Positions 52,735 to 61,373 of a stretch of DNA of 64,000 nucleotides are shown in pieces (position 1 is the first letter of the stretch; each line of letters begins with the position of its first letter). The stretch comes from Kitasatospora sp. GP82 (GTDB lineage: Bacteria; Actinomycetota; Actinomycetes; Streptomycetales; Streptomycetaceae). The notes below the pieces were generated by a model. It was not told where the DNA came from. It was given only the letters and a program-made list of their open reading frames with translations, and searched no databases. Both the position numbers and the translations under genes were made by a program. Location of the stretch: contig NZ_JARZAJ010000010.1 of assembly GCF_029892105.1 (NCBI RefSeq), forward strand, positions 62,001 through 126,000. The letters are read 5' to 3'.

Positions 52735-53106
52735 ATGAGCAATCTCGCGGAGTACGGCGGTGGGCAGGAACAGAGCTCGGGCGTGCTGGTGGTGACCACC
52801 AATGACGTGCCCGGGTACCGGGTCGAGCGGGTGATCGGCGAGGTCTTCGGCCTGACGGTGCGCAGTCGCCATATCGGCACCCAGATCGGTGCCTCGCTGA
52901 AGTCGCTGATGGGGGGCGAGTTGAAGGGCCTGACGAAGACTCTGGTGGACAGCCGGAACCAGGCGATGGAACGGCTGATCGAGCAGACCAAGGCACGCGG
53001 TGGCAACGCGGTGCTGATGATGCGGTTCGACGTCACGGAGGCTGCGGATCTGGGGACGGAGATCTGCGCCTACGGCACGGCCGTGGTGATCTCCCCGGCG
53101 TCCTGA
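52735..53106 (+). CDS. YbjQ family protein (UPF0145)
   Basis: A 123-residue protein of the YbjQ family. It holds LVVTTNDVPGYRVERVIGEVFGLTVRSRHIG and the later MERLIEQTKARGGNAVLMMRFDVT, then ICAYGTAVVI. YbjQ proteins form pentamers with a proposed heavy-metal-binding pocket; the role is unknown. The ATG at 52735 follows GGATGG. A 21-bp inverted repeat begins 15 bases after the stop. Confidence 0.9.
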   Translation: MSNLAEYGGGQEQSSGVLVVTTNDVPGYRVERVIGEVFGLTVRSRHIGTQIGASLKSLMGGELKGLTKTLVDSRNQAMERLIEQTKARGGNAVLMMRFDVTEAADLGTEICAYGTAVVISPAS

Positions 53107-53120
53107 GAGCGGATTTCGCG

Positions 53121-53180
53121 CGCCCGTGAAACCTCGGGCCCACGGGGAACACTCCCGCCGGGCCCGATGTTTCACGGGCG
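53121..53180. promoter_or_regulatory. 21-bp near-perfect inverted repeat at start of flavoprotein gene
   Basis: CGCCCGTGAAACCTCGGGCC(C) at 53121-53141 pairs with its near inverse at 53160-53180 (one mismatch), with an 18-base loop. Arm two ends on the first base of the annotated GTG. It could be the terminator of the YbjQ gene, an operator with two GTGAAAC-like half-sites, or both. It would block a ribosome site at 53180, so the true start may lie downstream. Confidence 0.6.
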
Positions 53181-54268
53181 TGACTGTTTACGGTGCAACG
53201 AACGTCGATGTCGTGGTGACAGGTGCCGGCCAGGCCGGTCTGTCCGCCGCCTATCACCTGCGGCGGCGCGGTTTCGCACCGTACCGGGGTTTCGTGGTGC
53301 TGGATGCCGACAGTGCGCCCGGCGGCGCCTGGGCACACCGCTCCCCCTCACTGCGGATGGCCACCGTGCACGGCTTCCACGACCTGCCGGACTTCGAGCT
53401 GCCCACGCCCGACCCGGGTGCCCCGGCGCGTGAGGTGGTGCCGGGGTACTTCGCGGCGTACGAGGCCAAGCACGCGCTGCCTGTCGTCCGCCCGGTTCGC
53501 GTACGCGCCGTGCAGCCCCGGCCGGACGGGCGACTGCTGATCGAGACGGATGCGGGCGACTGGTCGGCCCGGGCGCTGATCAACGCCACCGGCACCTGGA
53601 CGCGCCCCTTCCTCCCCCACTACCCCGGCCACTTCGCCGGGCGACAGCTGCACTACGCCGACTACCGGGGGCCCGGGTCCTTCGCCGGGCAGCGTGTGGT
53701 GGTGGTCGGCGGCGGCGCCTCGGCGATCCAGGTGCTCTCGGAGGTCGCCGAGGTCGCCGAGACGGTCTGGGTGACCCGGACTCCCCCCGTCTACCACGAC
53801 GGTCCCTTCACCCCCGAGGTCGGGCGCGCCGTCGTGGCCAAGGTCGAGGAACGGGTCCGCCAGGGCCTGCCCGTACGCAGCGTGGTGAGCGTGACCGGCC
53901 TCGGCCCCTCGGTCGCGTACAGGCGCGCCGAGGAGCTGGGCGCGCTCGACCGCCGACCGATGTTCGACCGCCTCACCGAGCACGGCATCGCCTGGGGCGA
54001 CCGGGAGCTGACGGCCGACGCGATCGTCTGGGCCACCGGCTTCCGCCCCGAGATCGCCCACCTCGCCCCGCTCGGCCTGCGCAGCCCCGGCGGCGGTATC
54101 AGGACGGACGGCACCCAGGCCGCCGCCGACCCCCGTGTCCACCTCGTCGGCTACGGCCCCTCCGCCAGCACCGTCGGCGCCAACCGGGCCGGCCGGTCCG
54201 CCGTCAACGCGATCGTGAAGCTCCTCGGGGAGCCGTCCGAAGCGCCGGTCCGGGTGCAGCCGTTGTGA
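53180..54268 (+). CDS. Flavin-containing NAD(P)-binding oxidoreductase
   Basis: A flavoprotein monooxygenase-like oxidoreductase of up to 362 residues. FAD-binding VVVTGAGQAGLSAAYHL near residue 12, then SAPGGAWAHRSPSL, the NADP-binding VVVVGGGASAIQVL in the middle, and WATGFRPEIAHL near the end, with a final GYGPSASTVGANRAGR. Similar proteins are called putative flavoprotein CzcO or FAD-dependent monooxygenases. The start is unsure: GTG 53180 falls on the arm of an inverted repeat; further GTGs near 53213 are alternatives. It is convergent with the paa operon. Confidence 0.85.
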   Translation: MTVYGATNVDVVVTGAGQAGLSAAYHLRRRGFAPYRGFVVLDADSAPGGAWAHRSPSLRMATVHGFHDLPDFELPTPDPGAPAREVVPGYFAAYEAKHALPVVRPVRVRAVQPRPDGRLLIETDAGDWSARALINATGTWTRPFLPHYPGHFAGRQLHYADYRGPGSFAGQRVVVVGGGASAIQVLSEVAEVAETVWVTRTPPVYHDGPFTPEVGRAVVAKVEERVRQGLPVRSVVSVTGLGPSVAYRRAEELGALDRRPMFDRLTEHGIAWGDRELTADAIVWATGFRPEIAHLAPLGLRSPGGGIRTDGTQAAADPRVHLVGYGPSASTVGANRAGRSAVNAIVKLLGEPSEAPVRVQPL

Positions 54269-54326
54269 TCGACGGCACGCCGCGAGCAGGCGGACGGTCA
54301 GCCGGCCGCCCGCTCGGACACGGTGC

Positions 54327-55397
54327 TCAGCGGTCGTAGTCCACGGTGACCCGGTCGGAGACCGGGCGGGCCTGGCAGGTCAGGACGTAGCCGGCGGCGA
54401 CCTCCTTGTCCTCCAGGGCGAAGTTGCGGCGCATGCTGACCTCTCCCTCGGTGACCAGTGCTCTGCAGGTGCCGCAGACACCGCCCTTGCAGGCGAAGGG
54501 CAGGTCGGGGCGGGCCCGCTGGGCGCCGTCCAGGATCGAACGGTCCCGTGGCAGGGCGAGGGTGCCCGAACGGCCGTCGAGGACCACCGTGACCTCGCTC
54601 GACCTGCCGTCCACCGCCCCGTCCTCCTCAGGGCGTTCGGCGATCGGCTCGTCCTCCGCGTGGAACAGCTCCTGGTGCACCCGCTCGGCCGGCACCCCGA
54701 GGTCGGCGAGCAGTTCCTTGGCGCCCGCGACCATGCCGTAGGGGCCGCAGAGCCACCAGTGGTCGATGTGCTCGACGTCCACCAGGGCGTCGACCAGCGC
54801 CTTGACCCGCTCCGGGTCGAGGCGTCCGCTGAGCAGCTCGGCGTCCCGGGTCTCCCGGGAGAGGACGTGCAGGAGTTGGAAGCGGTCCAGGTGACGGTCC
54901 TTCAGGTCGGCCAGCTCGTCGGCGAACATCACCGTGTCGCTGCGCCGGTTCCCGTAGAGCAGGATGACCTCCGAACCCTCGTCGGCGGCCAGCACCGAGC
55001 CCGCGATGGAGACCATCGGCGTGATGCCCGAGCCTGCGGCCAGCAGCACATGCCGGGCGGCGGTGCCCAGTTCGGGGCTGAACAGACCGGACGGCGGCAG
55101 CACCTCGATCCGGTCGCCCGCGCCGGCCTCGCGCACCAGCCAGCGCGAGAACAGGCCACCGGGCACCTCCCGGACGGCGATCCGCAGCGGCCCGCCGACC
55201 GGCGAGCAGATCGAGTACGAGCGGCGCTCGTCCGCGCCGTCCACGATCCGGCGGAGGGTCAGTGTCTGACCGGGGCGGAAGGCGAAGTCGGCGGCCAGGT
55301 CCGGCGGCACCTCGAAGGTGACCGCGACCGCGTCCTCGCAGAGCGGCTCCACCGCGGCGATACGCAGCTCGTGAAAGGCCGGTCGGCGGACGGTCAT
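54327..55397 (-). CDS. paaE: 1,2-phenylacetyl-CoA epoxidase subunit PaaE (reductase)
   Basis: A 356-residue electron-transfer subunit of the phenylacetyl-CoA monooxygenase. N-terminal ferredoxin-NADP+ reductase domain: RRSYSICSP for FAD and LAAGSGITPM for NAD(P)H. The C-terminal plant-type 2Fe-2S domain has CKGGVCGTCRALV plus a later Cys in VLTCQARP. It passes electrons from NADPH to the di-iron subunit PaaA. The start ATG at 55395-55397 directly follows the paaD stop (TGAATG). Last gene of the operon. Confidence 0.96.
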   Translation of the reverse strand: MTVRRPAFHELRIAAVEPLCEDAVAVTFEVPPDLAADFAFRPGQTLTLRRIVDGADERRSYSICSPVGGPLRIAVREVPGGLFSRWLVREAGAGDRIEVLPPSGLFSPELGTAARHVLLAAGSGITPMVSIAGSVLAADEGSEVILLYGNRRSDTVMFADELADLKDRHLDRFQLLHVLSRETRDAELLSGRLDPERVKALVDALVDVEHIDHWWLCGPYGMVAGAKELLADLGVPAERVHQELFHAEDEPIAERPEEDGAVDGRSSEVTVVLDGRSGTLALPRDRSILDGAQRARPDLPFACKGGVCGTCRALVTEGEVSMRRNFALEDKEVAAGYVLTCQARPVSDRVTVDYDR

Positions 55398-56003
55398 TCA
55401 GATCTCCTTGATCCGGTCGAAGGGCTCGCGGCAGCTGCGGCAGCGCCAGAGCGCCTTGCAGGCGGTGGAGCCGAAACGGGAAAGCTCCTCGGTGTCCGTG
55501 GAACCGCACTGCGGGCAGTGGACGACGTGTCGGGTCGGCCCGAGCCGCAGCACGCCCTGGCGAACGGCCCCCGACCCCACGGAACCCGGCTGCGGCGGCG
55601 CGATTCCGGCCTCGGCCAGCTTGCGCCGCCCCGTCTCGCTGATCAGGTCGGTGGACCACGGCGGGTCCAGGCGCAGCCGTACGTGCACGCTGGGGTACCC
55701 GGCCGCGCGCAGTCGGGCATCGACGTCGGCGGCCATCTCGGCGACCGCAGGGCAGCCCGAGTAGGTCGGCGTCAGCCAGGCGGTGACGGTGCCCTCGTCC
55801 TCCTCGACCTCGGCCAGGACACCGAGGTCGGCCAGGGTGAGCATCGGCAGTTCCGGGTCGGGCACGGCCGCCGCGACCTCCCAGGCGCCGCCCGCACGCG
55901 CGGAGTGGGCGGGCGCAGCGGGTGTTGCCACAGGGCTTCCGTGCGCTGAGCTTCCGTGCGCTGAGCTTCCGTGCGCTGAGCTTCCGTGACTGGTCGGGGA
56001 CAT
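55398..56003 (-). CDS. paaD: 1,2-phenylacetyl-CoA epoxidase subunit PaaD
   Basis: A 201-residue MIP18-like (DUF59) iron-sulfur assembly type subunit: VPDPELPMLTLADLGVL, then YSGCPAVAEMAADV, and a C-terminal zinc-ribbon CPQCGSTDTEELSRFGSTACKALWRCRSC. It is thought to mature the iron centre of the complex. The N-terminus carries an odd repeat of Gly-Ser-Ser-Ala-His units encoded by 15-bp DNA repeats. Its ATG overlaps the paaC stop by one base (TGATG). Confidence 0.95.
   Translation of the reverse strand: MSPTSHGSSAHGSSAHGSSAHGSPVATPAAPAHSARAGGAWEVAAAVPDPELPMLTLADLGVLAEVEEDEGTVTAWLTPTYSGCPAVAEMAADVDARLRAAGYPSVHVRLRLDPPWSTDLISETGRRKLAEAGIAPPQPGSVGSGAVRQGVLRLGPTRHVVHCPQCGSTDTEELSRFGSTACKALWRCRSCREPFDRIKEI
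55936..55980. repeat. Three tandem 15-bp units in the 5' end of paaD
   Basis: CTTCCGTGCGCTGAG occurs three times exactly, followed by a partial fourth. On the coding strand it gives Gly-Ser-Ser-Ala-His-type units. Length changes keep the frame, so it is tolerated in the flexible N-terminus. Confidence 0.9.
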
Positions 56004-56911
56004 CACCAGTTCGCCCCCGGGTGGGCGCGGGCCACCACCTGCAGTTCGGCGAGCAGTGGGCCGAGCGCCTCGGTGTGGACGCCGTCGCGTCCGGCCCGGC
56101 CGCCGACGTAGGCGAGCGGTGCGGCCTCCGGCACGGTCAGCCCGGCCTCGGCGATCACCTCGCCGAGGGCCCGCAGGAAGGGCTCGCGCAGCTGCGCCGG
56201 GTCCACGCCGAGCCGCAGTTCCACCGGATGCGCGGTGAACAGTTCGTCCAGCAGCGGCCAGAGGGCCTCCAGCGCCGCCTGCATCCGCCGGGCCGAGTGC
56301 TCGGTACCGTCGCCGAGTCGCAGCGTCCAGGCGGTGGCGTACTCGCGGTGGTACGCCAACTCCTTGACGCCGCGCGCCGCAACGGCCGCGAGGACCTGGT
56401 CCGGGTGGCCTCCGAGCAGCTCGTAGAGCGCGTGGCGGGCGGTGGAGAAGAGCAGAAGTCGGGCGATGCAGTGTGCGAAGTCGCCGTTCGGGGTCTCGAC
56501 CAGGCGGACGTTGCGGAAGTCGTGCTCCTCGCGCCAGTAGGCGAACTCGTCCTCGCTGCGTCCGCTGCCGTCCACCTGACCGGCCCGGGTGAGCAGTTGG
56601 CGGGCCTGGCCGAGCAGGTCCAGGCCGAGGTTGGCGAGCGCCACCTCCTCCTCCAGCTCCGGGGCCCGGGTGCACCACTCGATCAGCCGCTGGGCCAGGA
56701 TCAGGGCGTCGTCGCCCAGCATCAGGCAGTAGGCGCCGAGGTCGGCGCCGTCGACACCGTCCGGAAGGGCGGTGTCCACGCCGAGCAGCGGGTCGGCGAA
56801 GCCCGTCCCGTAGGCCCAGCGGGCCTCGCCCTCCGGCCCCGGGGAGGCCTCGGAGAGGGTCAGGTAGACGTGGTCGTCGTCGCTGGTCGGGTCAGTGGTC
56901 GCATGGGTCAT
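56003..56911 (-). CDS. paaC: 1,2-phenylacetyl-CoA epoxidase subunit PaaC
   Basis: A 302-residue structural ferritin-like subunit. MLGDDALILAQRLIEWCTRAPELEEEVALANLGLDLLGQARQLL at the N-terminus, FAYWREEHDFRNVRLVETPNGDFAHCIARL, and KELAYHREYATAWTLRLGDG are family blocks. It pairs with PaaA but lacks full di-iron ligands. ATG 56909-56911 follows GGGGGAG. 17 bases separate it from the paaB stop. Confidence 0.95.
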   Translation of the reverse strand: MTHATTDPTSDDDHVYLTLSEASPGPEGEARWAYGTGFADPLLGVDTALPDGVDGADLGAYCLMLGDDALILAQRLIEWCTRAPELEEEVALANLGLDLLGQARQLLTRAGQVDGSGRSEDEFAYWREEHDFRNVRLVETPNGDFAHCIARLLLFSTARHALYELLGGHPDQVLAAVAARGVKELAYHREYATAWTLRLGDGTEHSARRMQAALEALWPLLDELFTAHPVELRLGVDPAQLREPFLRALGEVIAEAGLTVPEAAPLAYVGGRAGRDGVHTEALGPLLAELQVVARAHPGANW

Positions 56912-56928
56912 GACGTGCGTCTCCCCCG

Positions 56929-57222
56929 TCAGATGTGCGGGACATCCTCGGGGATGTCGTAGAAGGTCGGGTGGCGGTAGACCTTGTCGCCGCTGGGGGC
57001 GAAGAACGGGTCCTGCTCGTCCGGGGTGGAGGCGGTGATCGCGTCCGAGCGGACCACCCAGAGGCTGACGCCTTCGTTGCGGCGGGTGTAGAGATCGCGC
57101 GCGGCCAGCAGCGCCATCCGGTCGTCGGAGGCGTGCAGCGAGCCGACGTGCACATGGTTGAGGCCGCGCCGGGGGCGCACGAACACCTCGTACAGCGGCC
57201 ACTCGGCCTTGGTCTCAGTCAT
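56929..57222 (-). CDS. paaB: 1,2-phenylacetyl-CoA epoxidase subunit PaaB
   Basis: A 97-residue small subunit that bridges the complex. It begins [31 protein letters not shown] and ends [19 protein letters not shown], both diagnostic of PaaB. Its ATG overlaps the paaA stop by ATGA. The much longer open frame in the same register is a shadow. Confidence 0.96.
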   Translation of the reverse strand: MTETKAEWPLYEVFVRPRRGLNHVHVGSLHASDDRMALLAARDLYTRRNEGVSLWVVRSDAITASTPDEQDPFFAPSGDKVYRHPTFYDIPEDVPHI

Positions 57223-58217
57223 CGCCCTGCCCCTTGTGCATCGCCCTGCCCCTTGTGCCCGTCCGTGCTGCTGCCGTCGGCCCTGCGCTTGGCGGCGTAC
57301 GCGGCAGCCGCCTCGCGCACCCACTCGCCGTCCTCGTGGGCGGCACGGCGGCGCTCGATGCGCTGGGTGTTGCACGGGCCCTGGCCCTTGATCACCTGCT
57401 TGAGCTCCGACCAGTCCGGCTCGCCGAAGTCCCAACTGCCGCGCTCCTCGTTCCAGTTCAGGGCCGGATCGGGGAGGGTGACGCCCAGGTGCTGGGCCTG
57501 CGGGACGGTCATGTCGACAAATCGCTGACGCAGCTCGTCGTTGGTGTGGCGCTTGATCCGCCAGGCCATCGACCGGGCGGTGTTCGGCGAGTCGTCGTCC
57601 GGCGGGCCGAACATCATCAGCGACGGCCACCACCAGCGGTCCACCGCGTCCTGCACCATGCGGCGCTGGGCCTCGGTGCCGCGCATCAGGGTCATCAGCA
57701 GCTCGTAGCCCTGCCGCTGGTGGAAGGACTCCTCCTTGCAGATCCGGACCATCGCGCGGGCGTACGGGCCATAACTGCAACGGCAGAGCGGTACCTGGTT
57801 GCAGATCGCCGCGCCGTCCACCAGCCAGCCGATCACGCCGACGTCGGCGAAGGTGAGGGTGGGGTAGTTGAAGATCGAGGAGTACTTCTGGCGACCGGAG
57901 ATCAGCTTCTCCGTGAGCTCGGCCCGGTCCACCCCGAGGGTCTCGGCGGCGGCGTAGAGGTAGAGCCCGTGGCCCGCCTCGTCCTGCGCCTTGGCCAGCA
58001 GGATCGCCTTGCGGCGCAGCGAGGGCGCCCGGGTCAGCCAGTTGCCCTCCGGTTGCATTCCGATGATCTCGGAGTGCGCGTGCTGGGCGATCTGCCGGAC
58101 GAGCGTCGCCCGATAGGCGTCCGGCATCCAGTCCCGTGGCTCGATCCGCTGCTCGGCGGCCACCACCGTCTCGAAGTGCCCCTCCAGGGGCTGCTCGGCA
58201 ATCTGCGGTGCCGACAC
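57219..58217 (-). CDS. paaA: 1,2-phenylacetyl-CoA epoxidase subunit PaaA (catalytic di-iron)
   Basis: A 332-residue ferritin-like catalytic subunit that epoxidises phenylacetyl-CoA. The two helical di-iron motifs are [18 protein letters not shown] (EAGH) and [15 protein letters not shown] (EESFH). Other blocks are [12 protein letters not shown] and [25 protein letters not shown]. The start is GTG at 58215-58217 with GGGAGG eight bases upstream; a GTG nine bases earlier would sit on that ribosome site. First gene of paaABCDE; a PaaR-like operator lies just upstream. The C-terminal ~35 residues are Ala/Gly/Lys-rich. Confidence 0.96.
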   Translation of the reverse strand: MSAPQIAEQPLEGHFETVVAAEQRIEPRDWMPDAYRATLVRQIAQHAHSEIIGMQPEGNWLTRAPSLRRKAILLAKAQDEAGHGLYLYAAAETLGVDRAELTEKLISGRQKYSSIFNYPTLTFADVGVIGWLVDGAAICNQVPLCRCSYGPYARAMVRICKEESFHQRQGYELLMTLMRGTEAQRRMVQDAVDRWWWPSLMMFGPPDDDSPNTARSMAWRIKRHTNDELRQRFVDMTVPQAQHLGVTLPDPALNWNEERGSWDFGEPDWSELKQVIKGQGPCNTQRIERRRAAHEDGEWVREAAAAYAAKRRADGSSTDGHKGQGDAQGAGR

Positions 58218-58232
58218 TCGACCCACCTCCCG

Positions 58233-58254
58233 ACTGACCGTTCGGTCGGTACCA
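58233..58254. promoter_or_regulatory. PaaR-type operator upstream of paaA
   Basis: ACTGACCGTTCGGTCGGT, 15 bases before the paaA start, matches the actinobacterial PaaR motif (ACTnACCGnnCGnnCGGT). The TetR-family repressor PaaR is relieved by phenylacetyl-CoA in related bacteria. The paaR gene is not in the window. Confidence 0.75.
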
Positions 58255-58532
58255 TTGTGTGCGCCGGGACCCGGAATGACAAGGGATCGCGATCAGCGGC
58301 CCGCCGGACACCACCGCACGACGGCTCGACCGAGCCCGTCCGCCCGCCCAGGACGGCTGGCCCGGAACAGCCGACACCGCGAGGGTCCAAGCCTGCCGCG
58401 CCGGGACTCCTGGACTGGCGGGCCGCAGTCGGCTGGCCGCAGTCGGCTGAGGTGCGGGAGGGTGCGACGCGGCCGCTGATGCGCGCTGTGGGCTACTCCG
58501 AGAGGCTCCGCAGGCGATTGCAGGCAATGCCG

Positions 58533-58637
58533 CAGGGGCGTGGGGCTCTGCTTGATCAACTGAGTGCGCGAGCGACCTGCACGTCCGCAGACGGCCGGTC
58601 GCACGCACAGTCGATCAAGCAGAGCCCCACGCCCCCA
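58533..58637. repeat. Second copy of the dispersed inverted repeat
   Basis: CTCTGCTTGATCAACTG (58546-58562) faces its inverse CAGTCGATCAAGCAGAG (58608-58624), each flanked by GGGGCGTGGGG / CCCCACGCCCC. The same core occurs at 16466-16483 and 16675-16692. It lies 45 bases beyond the stop of the M20 peptidase on the minus strand. The rest of 58255-58682 has no gene. Confidence 0.85.
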
Positions 58638-58682
58638 CATCGTGCCGGGCCGACCATGTGCGCAGGATCCGCCGGACCGGAG

Positions 58683-60296
58683 CTACGGGCGTTCGCGCAG
58701 ACGAGGCAGCGGAACGGCCAGCAGGGCGGCCAGCAGGGCGATGCGCGGGGCGAGTTGGTCCACCTGGATGTGCTCGTCGCGCGCATGCGGGCCCGCGCCG
58801 ACCGCACCCAGGCCGTCCAGCGTGGGCAGTCCGCGCGCACCGGCGAGATTGGTGTCGCCTGCGCCGCCCGCCGGGGCGCCGTCCAGCTTCTGGCCGAGCA
58901 CTGCGGCCAGCGACCGTACGTGCCGCAGCAGCGGGTTGCCCGCACGCTCGGGCCAGGCCGGACGGCTGGAGAGAACCTCGGTCCGCACCCGGGCACCGGG
59001 CCTGAGCGCGGTGAGGTGGGCGAGGTTGTCGAGAGTGCGGCGCTGCGCCTCGGCGGTGGAGAAACGCAGGCCGAGTTCCGCCTCCGCCAGGCCCGCGACC
59101 ACATTGGCCCGGGTGCCGCCGGTGATCCGGCCGGCGTTGAGTTCGGTACCGGGCAGCCGGGCCAGACTGCGTACGGCGACCAGCTGGTCGACCAGTTCGT
59201 CTACGGCTGACACGCCCTGGGCTGCATGGTTGCCTGCATGCGCCTCGCGGCCGGTGACCGTCAGACGTACCCGGGTGCTGCCGCGTCGGGCCGTCTTGAG
59301 CCGACCGTCCGGGTGCGGCGGTTCCAGACCCAGAACGGCTGCCGCGCCCGGCAGTTGGCGCTCGACCAGCCTTCGGCCGTCCGGACTGCCGATCTCCTCG
59401 TCGGCGACGACCACCAGCCGGACCGGCCGGTGCGGCCGCTGACCGAGGTCCGCGAGCAGCGCGAACGCGCCCTCCAGCAGCGCGAGACCGGCCTTCATGT
59501 CCAGCACTCCGGGTCCGCTGAGAACTCCGTCCCGCTCCTGAACCGGCCAGTCGGCGAGTGTGCCGACCGGCCAGACGGTGTCGTGGTGGCCCACCACGAG
59601 AAGGTGCGGGAGGCTCTCGTCCCGACCGGCCCAGGTGAGCAGCAGGTGATCCCCGGCCGGCCCCTTCTCCCGGCAGACCTCGGCACCGGTGGCGCGGAAC
59701 CCGGCCGCCAACTCCTCGGCCAGGGCGTCCAGACGGGGCGCATCCCCGGACGGCGACTCCATCCGGGCCAGATCGGCGCAGCGGCGGCGGACGGCGCCGG
59801 CCAGCGTACGGGCCCGTGCACTCAACGCCTGGGGAAGCCCCGGAAGTGCGGCCGTGCCGACGAGTTCCCCGACCTCGGCCGCGCTGTCGGCTCCGGCTCC
59901 GGTTCCGGCTGCGGCTCCGGCTGTGACGCCGGGGCCGGCACCGGGGCCGGCACCGACGCCGGGCAGGAAGGCGGTCACCGTACGAGCGGCAGCTCGGGGG
60001 CCTGCGGGGCGCGGGGCGGCCGCGTGAGCACCGGCTGTGCGGGCGCCAATGGGATGTATACCAACGGCGTTGGCGCCACCGCTGCGGAGGCCGGCGCTGC
60101 GAGGGCCGGCGGACTGAGCGCCCGCCGCCACGTACGCGGTCACGGTCTGCGGGCCGACGGGTCGGGAACTCGCGGACCGGGAGCCGGAAGTGGCGCTGAG
60201 GCCGGGCACCGAGCCAGGGCCGGGACTCGGGCTCGGACTCGGACTCGGGCCAGGGCTCGGACTCGGGCCGGGACTGGGACTAGGACTAGGACTCAT
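58683..60296 (-). CDS. M20 family metallopeptidase with low-complexity N-terminus
   Basis: A 537-residue predicted zinc peptidase. The catalytic part (~residues 165-537) follows the carboxypeptidase G2/ArgE pattern: VVGHHDTVWPVG and GPGVLDMKAGLA with the bridging Asp, VADEEIGSPDG with the catalytic Glu, and C-terminal GAGDTNLAGARGLPTLDGLGAVGAGPHARDEH with the last metal His. About 160 residues before it are unusual: a Ser-Pro/Gly-Pro repeat tract and Ala/Gly/Val-rich stretches, probably disordered. The ATG at 60294-60296 has GGGGAGG upstream, so this long form is likely real; no signal peptide is seen. Confidence 0.85.
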   Translation of the reverse strand: MSPSPSPSPGPSPSPGPSPSPSPSPGPGSVPGLSATSGSRSASSRPVGPQTVTAYVAAGAQSAGPRSAGLRSGGANAVGIHPIGARTAGAHAAAPRPAGPRAAARTVTAFLPGVGAGPGAGPGVTAGAAAGTGAGADSAAEVGELVGTAALPGLPQALSARARTLAGAVRRRCADLARMESPSGDAPRLDALAEELAAGFRATGAEVCREKGPAGDHLLLTWAGRDESLPHLLVVGHHDTVWPVGTLADWPVQERDGVLSGPGVLDMKAGLALLEGAFALLADLGQRPHRPVRLVVVADEEIGSPDGRRLVERQLPGAAAVLGLEPPHPDGRLKTARRGSTRVRLTVTGREAHAGNHAAQGVSAVDELVDQLVAVRSLARLPGTELNAGRITGGTRANVVAGLAEAELGLRFSTAEAQRRTLDNLAHLTALRPGARVRTEVLSSRPAWPERAGNPLLRHVRSLAAVLGQKLDGAPAGGAGDTNLAGARGLPTLDGLGAVGAGPHARDEHIQVDQLAPRIALLAALLAVPLPRLRERP

Positions 60297-60985
60297 CGGG
60301 CGCCTCCCCGAAAGCCGCCGGTATACCGCCTGCGGCGGCCGCAAACTCGGTCGGGCAACGCCAGATGGTGCGACCTCGGGCTGGGCAACACTGCGTCCTC
60401 CTCGCTCGGTCCTGCGACCCCGGCTCGACCCGGGGCCCGTGGACGGCGGCCTCGGTACGTCGGTGTGTTCGGAACACCGGTGCAGGGGAAGCCGAGGGAT
60501 GAGCCTAGAAGATTCGTTCGTTCCCTTGCGAGGTGGCCCAAGTACTTCATCGCGTCGGCCACCGGTCGGGGGCGGCGCGCCCATCGGGACGGTACCCGGT
60601 CGGGCACGGAGCTCGGGCCAGGGGCGACGGCGCGAGCGCGGTCGCAGGATCGCGCCCGATTCCACGATGGACCTCTATCGACTCCGCTGCACCGCGAAGC
60701 CGTAAGGCTCGGCCGATCCACGCACGATGGGTGATGACGACTCAGCCTTTGGCACCAGTTGGGCGATCGACGGAGGGACGACCGGCGGGCGCGGCGCGCG
60801 GGCGGCGCAGCGCGGGCGGCTCGATCATGAACTCGGGGCCGGCTCGCGCCGATACCCGCCGATTCGAACCATCACCGGAGGGATCGAGCGCGGCACGGCG
60901 CCGTAGGCCGCGAGCTCGGGATCCGATCGGACTCGCGGACGGACACGGGCAGGACCGAACGAGACGAGAGACGAGGAGCTTGCAC
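60297..60985. other. Intergenic region between M20 peptidase and GNAT gene
   Basis: About 690 bases with open frames in several registers but no ribosome site, domain or consistent codon pattern. It should hold the promoters of both divergent genes. Nothing else recognised. Confidence 0.4.
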
Positions 60986-61294
60986 ATGACCGAGTCGCTG
61001 ACAGTGACGGATTCGGCGGCCGACAGCCGCTTCGAGGCATGGATCGGCGTCGAAGCGGCCGGTTTCGCCGAGTACCTGCGAAGCGGAGAGCTGATGGTCT
61101 ATCCACACACGGTGGTCGAGTCGGCCTTCGAGGGCCAGAGCGTCGGCAGCGCACTGGCGCGGGCCGCACTGGACGACGCCCGCAAACGCGGACTGCCGGT
61201 CCTGGCAACCCGCCCCTTCATCAAGGGCTGGATGCTCCGGCACCCCGAGTACGCGGACCTGGCATACGAGAACCGGAGCCAGGTGACCGACTGA
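60986..61294 (+). CDS. Small GNAT acetyltransferase (YJDJ type)
   Basis: A 102-residue protein of the short GCN5-related N-acetyltransferase family. RFEAWIGVEAAGFAEYL, then MVYPHTVVESAFEGQSVGSALARAALDDARKRGLPVLATRPFIKGWMLRHPEYADLA contains the acetyl-CoA loop (EGQSVGSAL) and the typical C-terminal His-Pro-Glu-Tyr. Substrate unknown. GAGGAG precedes the ATG at 60986. Upstream of the aldo/keto reductase on the same strand. Confidence 0.9.
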   Translation: MTESLTVTDSAADSRFEAWIGVEAAGFAEYLRSGELMVYPHTVVESAFEGQSVGSALARAALDDARKRGLPVLATRPFIKGWMLRHPEYADLAYENRSQVTD

Positions 61295-61373
61295 CCACCG
61301 CCGGCCAGCAGCCAGTCGACCGGCCAGGGCAGCGAGCAGCGACCGGCTGACGGACAACGAAGTAAAGGTGACG

